A DNA stretch of 64,000 bases from Streptomyces durmitorensis (GTDB taxonomy: Bacteria > Actinomycetota > Actinomycetes > Streptomycetales > Streptomycetaceae). The DNA is taken from the NCBI RefSeq assembly GCF_023498005.1, contig NZ_CP097289.1, forward strand, positions 7,440,001 through 7,504,000, in the 5' to 3' direction. Both the position numbers and the translations under genes were made by a program. This document shows, one piece after another, positions 8,204-16,095 of the stretch. The notes beneath the pieces were generated by a model. That model made no database searches. It saw only the letters and a program-made list of their open reading frames with translations, and was not told the DNA's origin. The first letter of the stretch is position 1; each line of letters starts with the position of its first letter.

Positions 8204-9563
8204 TGGTCTCGGGCGCTGCGGCCTCGGGTGCCGTGGTCTTGGGTGCCGTGGTCTCTGGTGCCGTGACCTCGGGCCGTTCGCGTGGCCCCAGGTGGCGGAA
8301 GGCCGCGCTCAGGATCACCGCGGCGAGCGCCCCCGCCGCCACCCCGCTGCCGAAGATCGTGTGCGCCCAGGGCGGCAGCGGTGCGTACAGGCCGGGGGTC
8401 ATCACCGGCAGCAACCCCACGACCAGGGCGAGGGCGACGACGATGCTGTCGGTGCCGTGCGTGAGGTCGACCCGGGAGAGCATGCTGAAGCCGAGCACGG
8501 CGATCACCGCGTAGATGACCAGGCCCGCGGCGCCGACCACCGGCTCCGGGATGGCGGCGAGCAGTCGTGTCAGCGGGGTGAGGAGACCGCAGACGACGAG
8601 CAGCACGCCTGCGCCTGCCGTGACGAACCGGCTGCGTACGCCCGTCAGTTGGACGATGCCGATGTTCTCGGCGCTGGTCACCATCAGCGACGTACCGAAG
8701 ACACCGGCGCCCAGCGAGACGAGGGCGTCGGCGCGGGCGATGCGCGGTACGTCCCTGCCCGCGTCCGGGGTGCGGCCGACCGCCTCGCTGTTGAGCACCG
8801 TCTGCCCGGTCGCCTCGGCGAGCGAGGCGAGCGCGAAGACGAGCAGCGGGATCGCGGCGAGCAGGTCGAAGTGCGGGGCGCCGTAGGGGAACGGGTCCGG
8901 CAGCGCGAACGCGGCGCCGGACGCGAGATGGATGTCCGTGCCGAGGAGGAGCGCGATGGCGGTGCCGCCCACGAGGCCCAGGAGGACCGCCATCTGCCGC
9001 CATACGCCCCGCAGGACGAGGAAGAGGACCGCGATGACGCCGAGCGTCGCGAAGCCGGGGCCGGGGCCCGACGCCACCATCGGCGCGGTCACCTTGACCA
9101 TGTTGATGCCGATCAGGACGACGGTCGTCCCCATCACCAGGGGCGGGAACAGCCGCACGATGCGGCCGTAGAAGGGCAGTACGCAGATCAGGAAGGCGGC
9201 GGCGACGAGCACGGACCCCGATGCCGTCGCGGGCCCGTACTCCTTCCCGATCTGCAGGAAGATCGCCACCGCGGCCCCGCCCGGCAGCATCAGGAACGGC
9301 AGCCGGGCGCCGACACGCAGCGCCCGCACGCCGAGTGACTGGAGAAGCGCCCCGATGCCGCACAGCACCAGCGTGGCGCTGAGCAGCGATGCCGTCTGGG
9401 CGGCGGTCAGGCGCAGCGTCGTGCCGATCAGGATCACCGAGGAGACCGGGGCCGCGATCCCGGCGAGCAGGTGCTGGAGGGCGAGCGGCGCGAGACGGGG
9501 CAGCGGGAGGCGCTCGTCGACGGGGGCGACCGCGGGGGCCACGGGGGTCACGGGGGCGACCAT
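8160..9563 (-). CDS. NCS2-family nucleobase:cation symporter (xanthine/uracil permease type)
   Basis: The 467-residue membrane protein has about 12-14 helices. The NCS2 signature is visible: [16 protein letters not shown] on the transport helix, preceded by the AEATGQT region. The family imports uracil, xanthine or urate with H+ or Na+. The C-terminal 35 residues are a low-complexity Ala/Pro/Glu/Thr tail encoded by short DNA repeats, and its end overlaps soxR by 44 nt. It lies 5 nt downstream of the arylsulfotransferase-like gene and is surely co-transcribed with it. The divergent XRE-cupin gene is the likely regulator. Confidence 0.88.
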   Translation of the reverse strand: MVAPVTPVAPAVAPVDERLPLPRLAPLALQHLLAGIAAPVSSVILIGTTLRLTAAQTASLLSATLVLCGIGALLQSLGVRALRVGARLPFLMLPGGAAVAIFLQIGKEYGPATASGSVLVAAAFLICVLPFYGRIVRLFPPLVMGTTVVLIGINMVKVTAPMVASGPGPGFATLGVIAVLFLVLRGVWRQMAVLLGLVGGTAIALLLGTDIHLASGAAFALPDPFPYGAPHFDLLAAIPLLVFALASLAEATGQTVLNSEAVGRTPDAGRDVPRIARADALVSLGAGVFGTSLMVTSAENIGIVQLTGVRSRFVTAGAGVLLVVCGLLTPLTRLLAAIPEPVVGAAGLVIYAVIAVLGFSMLSRVDLTHGTDSIVVALALVVGLLPVMTPGLYAPLPPWAHTIFGSGVAAGALAAVILSAAFRHLGPRERPEVTAPETTAPKTTAPEAAAPETTKSEAAAPPTDGSR

Positions 9564-9568
9564 GGGGG

Positions 9569-10738
9569 TCAGCCCTTTGCTGGTGCGGGCGTCGGTGCGG
9601 GCGTCGGGGTGGGCGTGAGCCAGGGGAGTTCGGACGCGGCGTAGCGGTAGGCGCGGAAGACGGCGTTGGGTTCGGAGGGGAAGAGCTTGCGGACTTCCTC
9701 CTCTTCATAGCCGCCGAAGAACGGCACGACGTACTCCCAGCACAGATAGCCGTCCGCGGTGACCTCGAAGAGGCGGCCCGCGGGGGAGTCGGTGATCAGG
9801 GTGTTGCCGTTCGGCAGGCGCTGGGCGCTGCCCATGAAGGGCGCGAAGAACGCTTCGCGTGCCGGGTCGTGGTACTCCCAGACGACCTTTCCGCTCGACC
9901 GCTCGATCTCGATGACCCGGCTGAACGGCACGTCCCAGTGCGGACGGAAGACGCCGTTGTCGAAGACGAGGAAGTTGCCGTTCGGCAGTTCGGTGGGGCA
10001 GTGCTGCTGGGAGACGACGCCGGGCTCGGAGCGCCAGATGATGTCGCCCGTCTCGCGGGATATGACGACGACGGCGGAGACCGAGCGGAAGCTGGCGAGG
10101 ATGTTGCCGTCGCTCGTCGGCAGGACGCTGTTGATCAGGGGGTAGTGCTCGCGGGCGTAGTCCGGGTGGAGGGGGAAGTCCGCGCGGCCGAGGTGCTCGG
10201 AGACCTTCCACTCCCAGGTGGTGTTCCCCTCGGCGTCGACTTCGACGATGGTGTCCGCCCATACGGTGCCGCGGCCGGCGTCGGATCCGGCCTCGGATCC
10301 GGGCACGCCGCCTTGTACGGCTGCCGCGTCCGCGCCGGTGAGGGGTTCGAGGGCGGTGTAGAGGAGCCGCCCGTCGCCGTAGTGGTGCGCGTCGTGGTGC
10401 TGGTAGCGGTCGCGGTGCTCGCGCAGGACCGTGCCGTCCGGGGCGATCTCCTGCATGATCCCGCCGCGGTACTTGTGCCACATGGGGAAGAGCGCGGGCT
10501 CGTCGGGCAGTACGCCGCTGTAGGCGAGGTTCCCGTTCGGCAGGATCCGTGCGTGGCGTCCTGGGCGGTGCGGGAGGTTCCACTGGTGGGCGATGTCGCC
10601 GTGGGCGTCGATGAGGTAGACCTCGCCGTTGCCGGTGAGCGGCGCGAAGAGGGTGTAGCCGCCGTAACTGGCGTCCTCGTCCAGGGCCATCAGGCCGGTG
10701 CCGCGGCGGCGGCGCTGATTCTGGTCCACGGGGGGCAT
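9569..10738 (-). CDS. Arylsulfotransferase (ASST)-family beta-propeller protein
   Basis: The 389-residue protein shows recurring blade motifs of the form LPNGN (ILPNGNLAYS, ELPNGNFLVF, RLPNGNTLIT) each followed by D/E-x-x-G-x-x-W (TTWEWKV, IIWRSEP, VVWEYHD), typical of the Arylsulfotran_2 propeller. No signal peptide is visible, unlike periplasmic ASST. True family members transfer sulfate between phenols via an active-site His; activity here is unproven. Start 10738 (MPPVDQN) is chosen because anything longer would run into the divergent promoter. It heads an operon with the NCS2 permease, so a role in handling an aromatic or purine compound is possible. Confidence 0.75.
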   Translation of the reverse strand: MPPVDQNQRRRRGTGLMALDEDASYGGYTLFAPLTGNGEVYLIDAHGDIAHQWNLPHRPGRHARILPNGNLAYSGVLPDEPALFPMWHKYRGGIMQEIAPDGTVLREHRDRYQHHDAHHYGDGRLLYTALEPLTGADAAAVQGGVPGSEAGSDAGRGTVWADTIVEVDAEGNTTWEWKVSEHLGRADFPLHPDYAREHYPLINSVLPTSDGNILASFRSVSAVVVISRETGDIIWRSEPGVVSQQHCPTELPNGNFLVFDNGVFRPHWDVPFSRVIEIERSSGKVVWEYHDPAREAFFAPFMGSAQRLPNGNTLITDSPAGRLFEVTADGYLCWEYVVPFFGGYEEEEVRKLFPSEPNAVFRAYRYAASELPWLTPTPTPAPTPAPAKG

Positions 10739-10773
10739 GGGTGAGTCCTTTCGCTGTCCGATACTCGCTGTCG

Positions 10774-10796
10774 GCTGCTTAAGTTTCTTAAGCAGC
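10774..10796. promoter_or_regulatory. Perfect 10-bp palindrome, candidate XRE-cupin operator
   Basis: gctgcttaag (10774-10783) and its exact complement (10787-10796) are separated by ttt. The dyad lies in the 95-nt gap between the ASST/NCS2 operon and the XRE-cupin gene, so it could control both directions. Confidence 0.75.
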
Positions 10797-10833
10797 GCGA
10801 AAGAAGTTAACTCAAGGGATAGGCTCAGCGATA

Positions 10834-11465
10834 TGGGTACGACTGAATCGAGCGAGTCGAGTGAGGCGGGCGAGCCGAGTGGCGCGAGCGAGGCGGGCAC
10901 TCCGCGGATCGGTCCCGGGATTCGCAGGCTTCGCCGCGCCCTGGATCTGACGCTGGCCGATGTGGCGGCGCGGGCGGGGGTGTCGGCGCCGTTCCTCAGC
11001 CAGGTGGAGAACGGCCGCTCCCGGCCCAGCATGGGATCCCTGCAGCGCATCGCCGACGCCCTGGACACGACGGCCGTCCAGCTCCTGGCCGCGGCGGATC
11101 CGCCGCGGCCGGTGGATGTGGTGCGCGGCGGATCGGCTTCCGTGAGGGAGGGGGAGGGGGAGGGGGCGCGCGAGGCCCGGATGCGGCCGCTGGTCCGGGG
11201 TCATCAGCGGCTGCACGCGCTGGAGTTCACCGGGGACCACGACTGGGGTCGCGAGTACCGCCACCGCAACGACGAGATCCTGTACGTGGCCGATGGCTCG
11301 GCCGAGGTGGAGGCGGACGGCTCCGTGTACCGCCTGGAACGGGGCGACACGCTGTACTGCGCGGCCGAACTGCCGCACCGCTGGCGCCCGTTGGAGGAGG
11401 GGACGCGGGTGTTGGTCGTCGGGATCGCGGACGGGGTGAGGGTGGTGGACGACAGGGGGTGCTGA
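10834..11465 (+). CDS. XRE-cupin transcriptional regulator
   Basis: The 210-residue protein has a low-complexity Ser/Glu/Gly N-terminus, then an XRE helix-turn-helix (GIRRLRRALDLTLADVAARA, VSAPFLSQVENGRSRPS, about residues 30-85), a Glu/Gly linker, and a C-terminal cupin_2 barrel (YRHRNDEILYVADGSAEV, LERGDTLYCAAELPHRW) with His residues able to bind metal. This PuuR/HipB-like architecture usually senses a small metabolite in the cupin. It is divergent from the ASST/NCS2 operon with a palindrome between them. The linker is encoded by a strong G-quadruplex motif at 11146-11166. Confidence 0.88.
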
Positions 11466-11517
11466 GGTGCGGGCCGGTGCCCGGGGCGGTGCGGGGCTGT
11501 CTTGGGGGCGGGGCCGC

Positions 11518-11609
11518 GCCGGTATGTCCGTCCTCGCTATCGTCCGGTGGCCGCAGAGCTACTTCGCTGCTGGAGCGCCGCGAACCGTGCTCCGGGCAGA
11601 CATACCGGC
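11518..11609. repeat. Terminal inverted repeats of 11 bp spanning 92 bp
   Basis: gccggtatgtc (11518-11528) and its exact complement (11599-11609) flank 70 bp just after the XRE-cupin gene. This could be a large hairpin terminator or a degenerate MITE-like element; no target duplication is evident. Confidence 0.5.
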
Positions 11610-11688
11610 ACGTCCCCTCACGAGCGCTGCCGACTGCGAGTCCGTGGGGCACGGGGTCCCACGGCTACGGGCCCACCCCGCGGGTACG

Positions 11689-12540
11689 TCCCCCACCCAC
11701 CCCATTCGCGTACGACTCCCCACCCACCCCGTGTTGGTTGCGTCCCTCCCACCGGCCTTGTGTCGGTTCCGCTCCCCACCCACCCCACTCTTGTACGACT
11801 CCCCACCCACCCCGTGTCGGTTGCGTCCCCCCCCCACCGGCCTTGTGTCGGTTCCGCTCCCCACCCACCCCACTCTTGTACGACTCCCCACTCACCCCGT
11901 GTCGGTTCCGCCCCCTCCCGCGGGCCTTGTGTCGGTTCCGCTCCCCACCCACCCCACTCTTGTACGACTCCCCACCCACCCCGTGTCGGTTGCGTCCCTC
12001 CCACCGGCCTTGTGTCGGTTCCGCTCCCCACCCACCCCACTCTTGTACGACTCCCCACCCACCCCGTGTCGGTTGCGTCCCCCCCCACCGGCCTTGTGTC
12101 GGTTCCGCTCCCCACCCACCCCACTCTTGTACGACTCCCCACTCACCCCGTGTCGGTTGCGTCCCCCCACCGGCCCTGTGTCGGTTCCGCTCCCCACCCA
12201 CCCCATTCGCGTACGACTCCCCACCCACCCCGTGTCGGTTGCGTCCCCCACCCGCCCTGTGTCGGTTCCGCTCCCCACCCACCCCACTCTTGTACGACTC
12301 CCCACCCACCCCGTGTCGGTTGCGTCCCCCCCCACCGGCCTTGTGTCGGTTCCGCTCCCCACCCACCCCACTCTTGTACGACTCCCCACTCACCCCGTGT
12401 CGGTTCCGCCCCCTCCCGCGGGCCTTGTGTCGGTTCCGCTCCCCACCCACCCCACTCTTGTACGACTCCCCACCCACCCCGTGTCGGTTGCGTCCCCCCA
12501 CCCGCCCTGTGTCGGTTCCGCTCCCCACCCACCCCCTGCG
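11689..12540. repeat. Tandem repeat array, about ten units of 81-85 nt
   Basis: The unit landmark tgtgtcggttccgctcc starts at 11759, 11844, 11928, 12011, 12095, 12177, 12258, 12342, 12426 and 12508. Each unit contains ccccacccacccc twice, separated by a cttgtacgactcc-type spacer. Unit variants recur after six units (about 498 nt), for example the ccgccccctcccgcggg linker near 11907 and again near 12405, which points to a segmental duplication. The periods are not multiples of three, and all forward frames stay open only because the unit lacks stops, so the array is judged non-coding. It lies between convergent genes. The rest of the 11466-12724 interval holds no credible gene. Confidence 0.95.
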
Positions 12541-12587
12541 ATGCGGAACACCCCACCCCACTCACCCCTTGTCGCTGCGGGGCAATC

Positions 12588-12652
12588 GGGTGGGTGGGCG
12601 GGAAAGCTTGTTCGTTCAGGGGCGGATGCGGGGTAATGGGCGGGTGGGTGGG
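12588..12652 (+). other. Two G-quadruplex motifs of opposite polarity to the array
   Basis: gggtgggtgggcggg (12588-12602) and gggcgggtgggtggg (12638-12652) each provide four G-triplets with 1-nt loops on the plus strand. The adjacent array is C-rich on that strand, so these tracts are complementary to the array's C-tracts. Confidence 0.7.
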
Positions 12653-12724
12653 AGAGGCCCGTTCGGCGGAACGCCCGCCGGGGCGGGTGAGACCAGGCGC
12701 CCACCCCGGCAGCGGGGTACACCG

Positions 12725-13819
12725 CTACTCGTACTCCGTGCCACCCTTCCGCGTCAGGTACGCGGGACTGACCGCCTTCGCGATGGCGCGACCCCCCGTC
12801 ACGGGCGAGTACCGCTCGGCCGCAGGGCGGATCACGACCCCCTCGCGCAGATGCAGGGCGCAGCCCGACACCGTCTCGCGGCCCGTGGCGGTCTCCAGGA
12901 CGCGGGAGGCGTCGTACGGGCCCTCGTACAGGCGCGGGACCAGGGGGAGTTCACCGGCGAGCACGGCCGCCGGGTCCAGCCAGCGCACCTCACCGTCGAT
13001 CTCCGCGCTCACGTCGAAGACCGCGTACCCCAGCGTCTCCCGACGACCGTCCGCGCCGTAGGCGAGATCCTGCACCCCCGCCCCGTACACCTCGCCGAAG
13101 ACGCCCACCCGGCGCGCCCCGAGCCGCTCGGCCAGCGCCGCCGCCACCGCCGCGACCCCGTGGCCGTGGACCGCGCGCCAGTAGAGATTGCGCGGATCCT
13201 CCTTCAGCGCGAGGGACTTGGAACCGAAGCCCTTCGACGAGACGTGCACCCGGCCGCCCCCGCCCCCGCCCCCGCCCCCGCCCCCGTCCGCGACGTACGT
13301 CAGCAGGCAGGCGGAGCCGTGCAGCTTCTCCGTGACGACCACCGGTTCGCCGGGCGCGAAGATGTCCGGGTAGCGCTGGATGTTCTCGATGTCGACCCAC
13401 GGCAGCAGATCCGGTGCGGACTCCACGTCACCGTTCATGGTGGGCGGGATCGGGGGCACCCACTTGGCCACGCCCAACCGCTCCGCGAAGTCCGTGCCCC
13501 GCGCCGCCGCCCGCGCCAGGTCGACCTCCGCGAGCGCACGCGGCCGGCACACGATGCCCTGTGACAGCTCGCCCCGCAGCCGTACCGCCTTCACCCGGTC
13601 CGACTTGCCGCCCGCGAGCCGGCCCGTGAGCCCCAACTCCTCGATCAGGGGCGCGGGAAGCACGGACTGCTCGGGGATGTAGAGCGCCACGTCCCCGGTG
13701 CGGTACGCGCCCTTCGCGACGACCGCGCGGTACAGGCCCACCTGGGCCAGTTCGAGGGCGTCGGCGTTGGGATGCTCATGGATGGTCAGTACTTCTGCGG
13801 TCACGCGCAGCGTCGACAT
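12725..13819 (-). CDS. RNA ligase, T4 Rnl-like nucleotidyltransferase (DraRnl/Rnl5-like)
   Basis: The 364-residue protein has an N-terminal beta-rich module (EVLTIHEHPNADALELAQVG), as in Deinococcus Rnl, followed by the nucleotidyltransferase domain. Visible motifs are I, VTEKLHGSA, with the lysine expected to be adenylated; III-like, VFGEVYGAG; IV, EGVVIRP; and V, AIAKAVS. Such enzymes seal nicked RNA 3'-OH/5'-phosphate ends with ATP. Between motifs I and III an 11-residue glycine run is inserted, encoded by a hexanucleotide microsatellite (13254-13286). The gene stands alone, convergent to the tandem array. The physiological RNA target is unknown. Confidence 0.85.
   Translation of the reverse strand: MSTLRVTAEVLTIHEHPNADALELAQVGLYRAVVAKGAYRTGDVALYIPEQSVLPAPLIEELGLTGRLAGGKSDRVKAVRLRGELSQGIVCRPRALAEVDLARAAARGTDFAERLGVAKWVPPIPPTMNGDVESAPDLLPWVDIENIQRYPDIFAPGEPVVVTEKLHGSACLLTYVADGGGGGGGGGGGRVHVSSKGFGSKSLALKEDPRNLYWRAVHGHGVAAVAAALAERLGARRVGVFGEVYGAGVQDLAYGADGRRETLGYAVFDVSAEIDGEVRWLDPAAVLAGELPLVPRLYEGPYDASRVLETATGRETVSGCALHLREGVVIRPAAERYSPVTGGRAIAKAVSPAYLTRKGGTEYE
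13254..13286 (-). repeat. Hexanucleotide microsatellite (gccccc)n inside the RNA ligase gene
   Basis: Five to six copies of gccccc encode the poly-glycine run of the ligase. Six-base units keep the frame, so copy-number change would lengthen or shorten the loop without breaking the protein. Confidence 0.9.
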
Positions 13820-13921
13820 GGGACGGGCTCCTGGGTTCTACGACGGTCATCGACGTCCACTGTGCCGACGACAAAGCGCTGGAGCGATCCAATATGCGAC
13901 TGGTAGCGTCTCGCCGCCCCC

Positions 13922-14641
13922 TCAGGAGAGCGGCCTGCTCAGCAGGGAGAACGCCGCCGCCACCAACTCGGCGTTGGACGCGGCCCGTTCCCCGTCCGGC
14001 AGGACCAGCGTGTCCTCAAGGCCGATGCGCGTCGCGAGCCCCAGCCGTCCCGCGAGCCGCAGTACCGGCCAGGTGCCGCCCTCCTCGCCGTGCAGCAGGA
14101 CGGGGCGGCCGTGCGCCCGTCCGATGGCGGCGAGGAGAGCGCGGGCCGAGTCGCGGGCCGTCGCGGGGTCGGGGTCCGTCACCTCCGCGAGGACCCGCAG
14201 GACCCGCGGTCCGAGCGCGGACGCCGTGAACCGTTCCGCGCTGTCCGTGCCGGACCAGATGCCCGCCTCCACGCCCACGCCCCGGTCCAGGAGCGCCCCG
14301 GCCACCGCTTCCGCGCCCGGCTCGTGCCAGTTGACCGACGCGTGGTCGGGCAGCACCGTCCACGCGCGGATGTGGGCGACCCGCTCGGCCGGGTCCGGTT
14401 CGGCCCAGGCTCCCGTGGTCACCCCGACCGGGACGGAGGTCACGGACCGGACGGCTTCCAGCGCGGCCGCAACCGCGCGTGGCGCCAACGTGTCTTGTCC
14501 ACAAGGGGTCTTGGGGTGTACATGGACATCCCGGGCGCCGACCGCGACAGCCTCTGCCGCGGACTCGGCCATCGCCCCGGGGGACAACGGGATCAACGCA
14601 CCATCGCCCGCGCCGCGGGCGCCGTTCAGACATACCTGCAT
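13922..14641 (-). CDS. BKACE-family beta-keto acid cleavage enzyme (DUF849), short form
   Basis: The 239-residue TIM-barrel-type protein shows the BKACE metal-site motif VHVHPK near residue 40 and begins with the family's strand MQVCLNGARG. BKACE enzymes condense a beta-keto acid with acetyl-CoA and release acetoacetate plus a new CoA ester; the founding member cleaves 3-keto-5-aminohexanoate. The usual length is 270-310 residues, so this is a short member and its substrate is open. The start at 14641 sits 43 nt from the divergent gene start; a GTG one codon earlier is equally possible. Confidence 0.75.
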   Translation of the reverse strand: MQVCLNGARGAGDGALIPLSPGAMAESAAEAVAVGARDVHVHPKTPCGQDTLAPRAVAAALEAVRSVTSVPVGVTTGAWAEPDPAERVAHIRAWTVLPDHASVNWHEPGAEAVAGALLDRGVGVEAGIWSGTDSAERFTASALGPRVLRVLAEVTDPDPATARDSARALLAAIGRAHGRPVLLHGEEGGTWPVLRLAGRLGLATRIGLEDTLVLPDGERAASNAELVAAAFSLLSRPLS

Positions 14642-14684
14642 CACCACAGGACAGCACAGACGACGACACGCAGGGGGAGCGCCG

Positions 14685-15203
14685 ATGGGAATCGCCATCT
14701 GTTCGTTGAAGTGGGACTCCGCGCGCACGGGCCGACAGAAGATCACGTACGACAGCGACGGCTACCACCTCGTACGGTTTCCGTACGCGGACACCGAGGA
14801 GTCGTACGACCCGTGGCACATGCACGACCCGAGCAAGGGCAGCACGAACCCCTCGCAGTTCCCCGACGCCCGGTCCGGGCTCATCTGGCCGAGCCACGAC
14901 GGCTGGGGCACCCTGTCGGCGATGATCTTCTGGGAGCCGGACAGCCGGCCCACCGAGTACCGCGCCCGCTACGTGCGCGACCCCCTCGGCGGCTCCACGG
15001 GGTACGACTCGACGGCCACCACCGACTGGGTGCCCACCAAGGGCGGGCAGTACCGGACGCACACCTGGCAGATGTTCGTGCACCCGCAGACACCGGTCGG
15101 CCTGAAGATATCGGCACGCGGCGCGGGTGACGTGAAGATCGCCGCGCCGCTCATGTTCGCCGAGTTCAAGCTGGCCATCCAGTGGGACGTCGCGACACCT
15201 TAG
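14685..15203 (+). CDS. Hypothetical protein, 172 aa
   Basis: I do not recognise a named domain. The protein is soluble, lacks a signal peptide or membrane helix, and is rich in aromatic residues and Asp/Ser/Gly (YDSDGYHLVRFPYADTEES, DPWHMHDPS, TWQMFVHPQTP), suggesting a beta-rich fold. GGGGGAG about 6 nt before ATG 14685 supports the start. It is divergent from the BKACE gene and convergent with the cysteine-rich protein gene. Codon use is like its neighbours, so it is likely a real native gene. Confidence 0.7.
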   Translation: MGIAICSLKWDSARTGRQKITYDSDGYHLVRFPYADTEESYDPWHMHDPSKGSTNPSQFPDARSGLIWPSHDGWGTLSAMIFWEPDSRPTEYRARYVRDPLGGSTGYDSTATTDWVPTKGGQYRTHTWQMFVHPQTPVGLKISARGAGDVKIAAPLMFAEFKLAIQWDVATP

Positions 15204-15237
15204 GTCCTCTCGCCCTGGCCGCCACGGCGGCCGGACG

Positions 15238-15846
15238 TCACGCCGAGACCAGCGGCCGTTCCCGCCGTGCCCGCGCCCGTGCCATCGCGGCGGGCGTGAG
15301 CACCGGGGCCGGCACCACGATGCCGCAGCCCGTGCAGACGGCGCCCGAGGAAGGCTCGTGCGCCAGGCCGTGTGTCCAGACGAGATCGGACTGCGCGCAC
15401 ACCGGGCAGACCGTGCCCGGCTCACGCTCGAGCGCCGCTATGAGCCGACGCAGTACCTCGGCGAGTGATGCGGCGGGGTGGACGCCGGGGTCGTCGCACC
15501 AGGCGACCCCGCACCCTCCCCAGGTGCAGCGGTGCCAGTCGTCCACGCTGCCGGGGCTGCGGAGCCCGTCGTGCTTCTCCTTGCGGCGGCGCTCGGCGAA
15601 GCCCTCCTCGTAGGCGAGCCAGACCGCCCGCGCCGCTTCCAGTTCATCCAGCGCGGCCACGAGCCGCGCCGGGTCGGGCGACCGGTCCTCGGGCCCGAAG
15701 CCCGCCCGGGAGCACAAATGGTCCCAGGTCGCCCGGTGGCCGTAAGGGGCGAACCTCTCCAGGCACTTGCGCAGCGAGTACCGTCGCAGTGCCAAATCGC
15801 TCAGCGGATCACGCACCTGTCTCGCGAGACTCCGGAATCCGGCCAT
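15238..15846 (-). CDS. Hypothetical protein with cysteine pairs (zinc-ribbon-like), 202 aa
   Basis: The N-terminal half is helical and basic. The C-terminal half carries CTWGGCGVAWC, then CPVC and CTGCG about 25 residues apart. The last two pairs look like a zinc ribbon. No enzyme motif is seen. The start MAGFRSLARQ (15846) is favoured because the much longer antisense frame upstream lies inside the penicillin acylase gene and is a shadow. The 249 nt between this start and 16096 hold the divergent promoters and no further gene that I can support. Confidence 0.65.
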   Translation of the reverse strand: MAGFRSLARQVRDPLSDLALRRYSLRKCLERFAPYGHRATWDHLCSRAGFGPEDRSPDPARLVAALDELEAARAVWLAYEEGFAERRRKEKHDGLRSPGSVDDWHRCTWGGCGVAWCDDPGVHPAASLAEVLRRLIAALEREPGTVCPVCAQSDLVWTHGLAHEPSSGAVCTGCGIVVPAPVLTPAAMARARARRERPLVSA

Positions 15847-16095
15847 CGCCCTGCACCTCCGTCGCACGTTCTCGGACGTTGCCGAGTAGACGTATCGACA
15901 CGCGATTCGGCTCCCTTGTGGCCCATCCGATTTCAGATGGCTGTCATCAGACCCGCGATGTGGAGCTCTGAGCAGTGCTGATGTGGCGATTCTGGAAAGG
16001 CGACGCATGTTCATCTTCCGGGTTCGGCAACCCGCCAGTAACCTCCGCCCCAACTCCCTCCCACAGGAGCACAAGCGGAGCCCAGAGGAGCACAC

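Noticed and set aside
11689..12540. CRISPR array
   Set aside because: Units are direct repeats without unique spacers, are not partially palindromic in CRISPR fashion, and no cas gene is near.
11459..13564. Very long open frames (up to 701 codons) across the tandem repeat region, on both strands
   Set aside because: The repeat unit lacks stop codons in several frames and unit lengths are not multiples of three. The translations are simple Pro/Arg/Thr or Gly/Arg/Thr repeats, and part of the frame is antisense to the RNA ligase gene.
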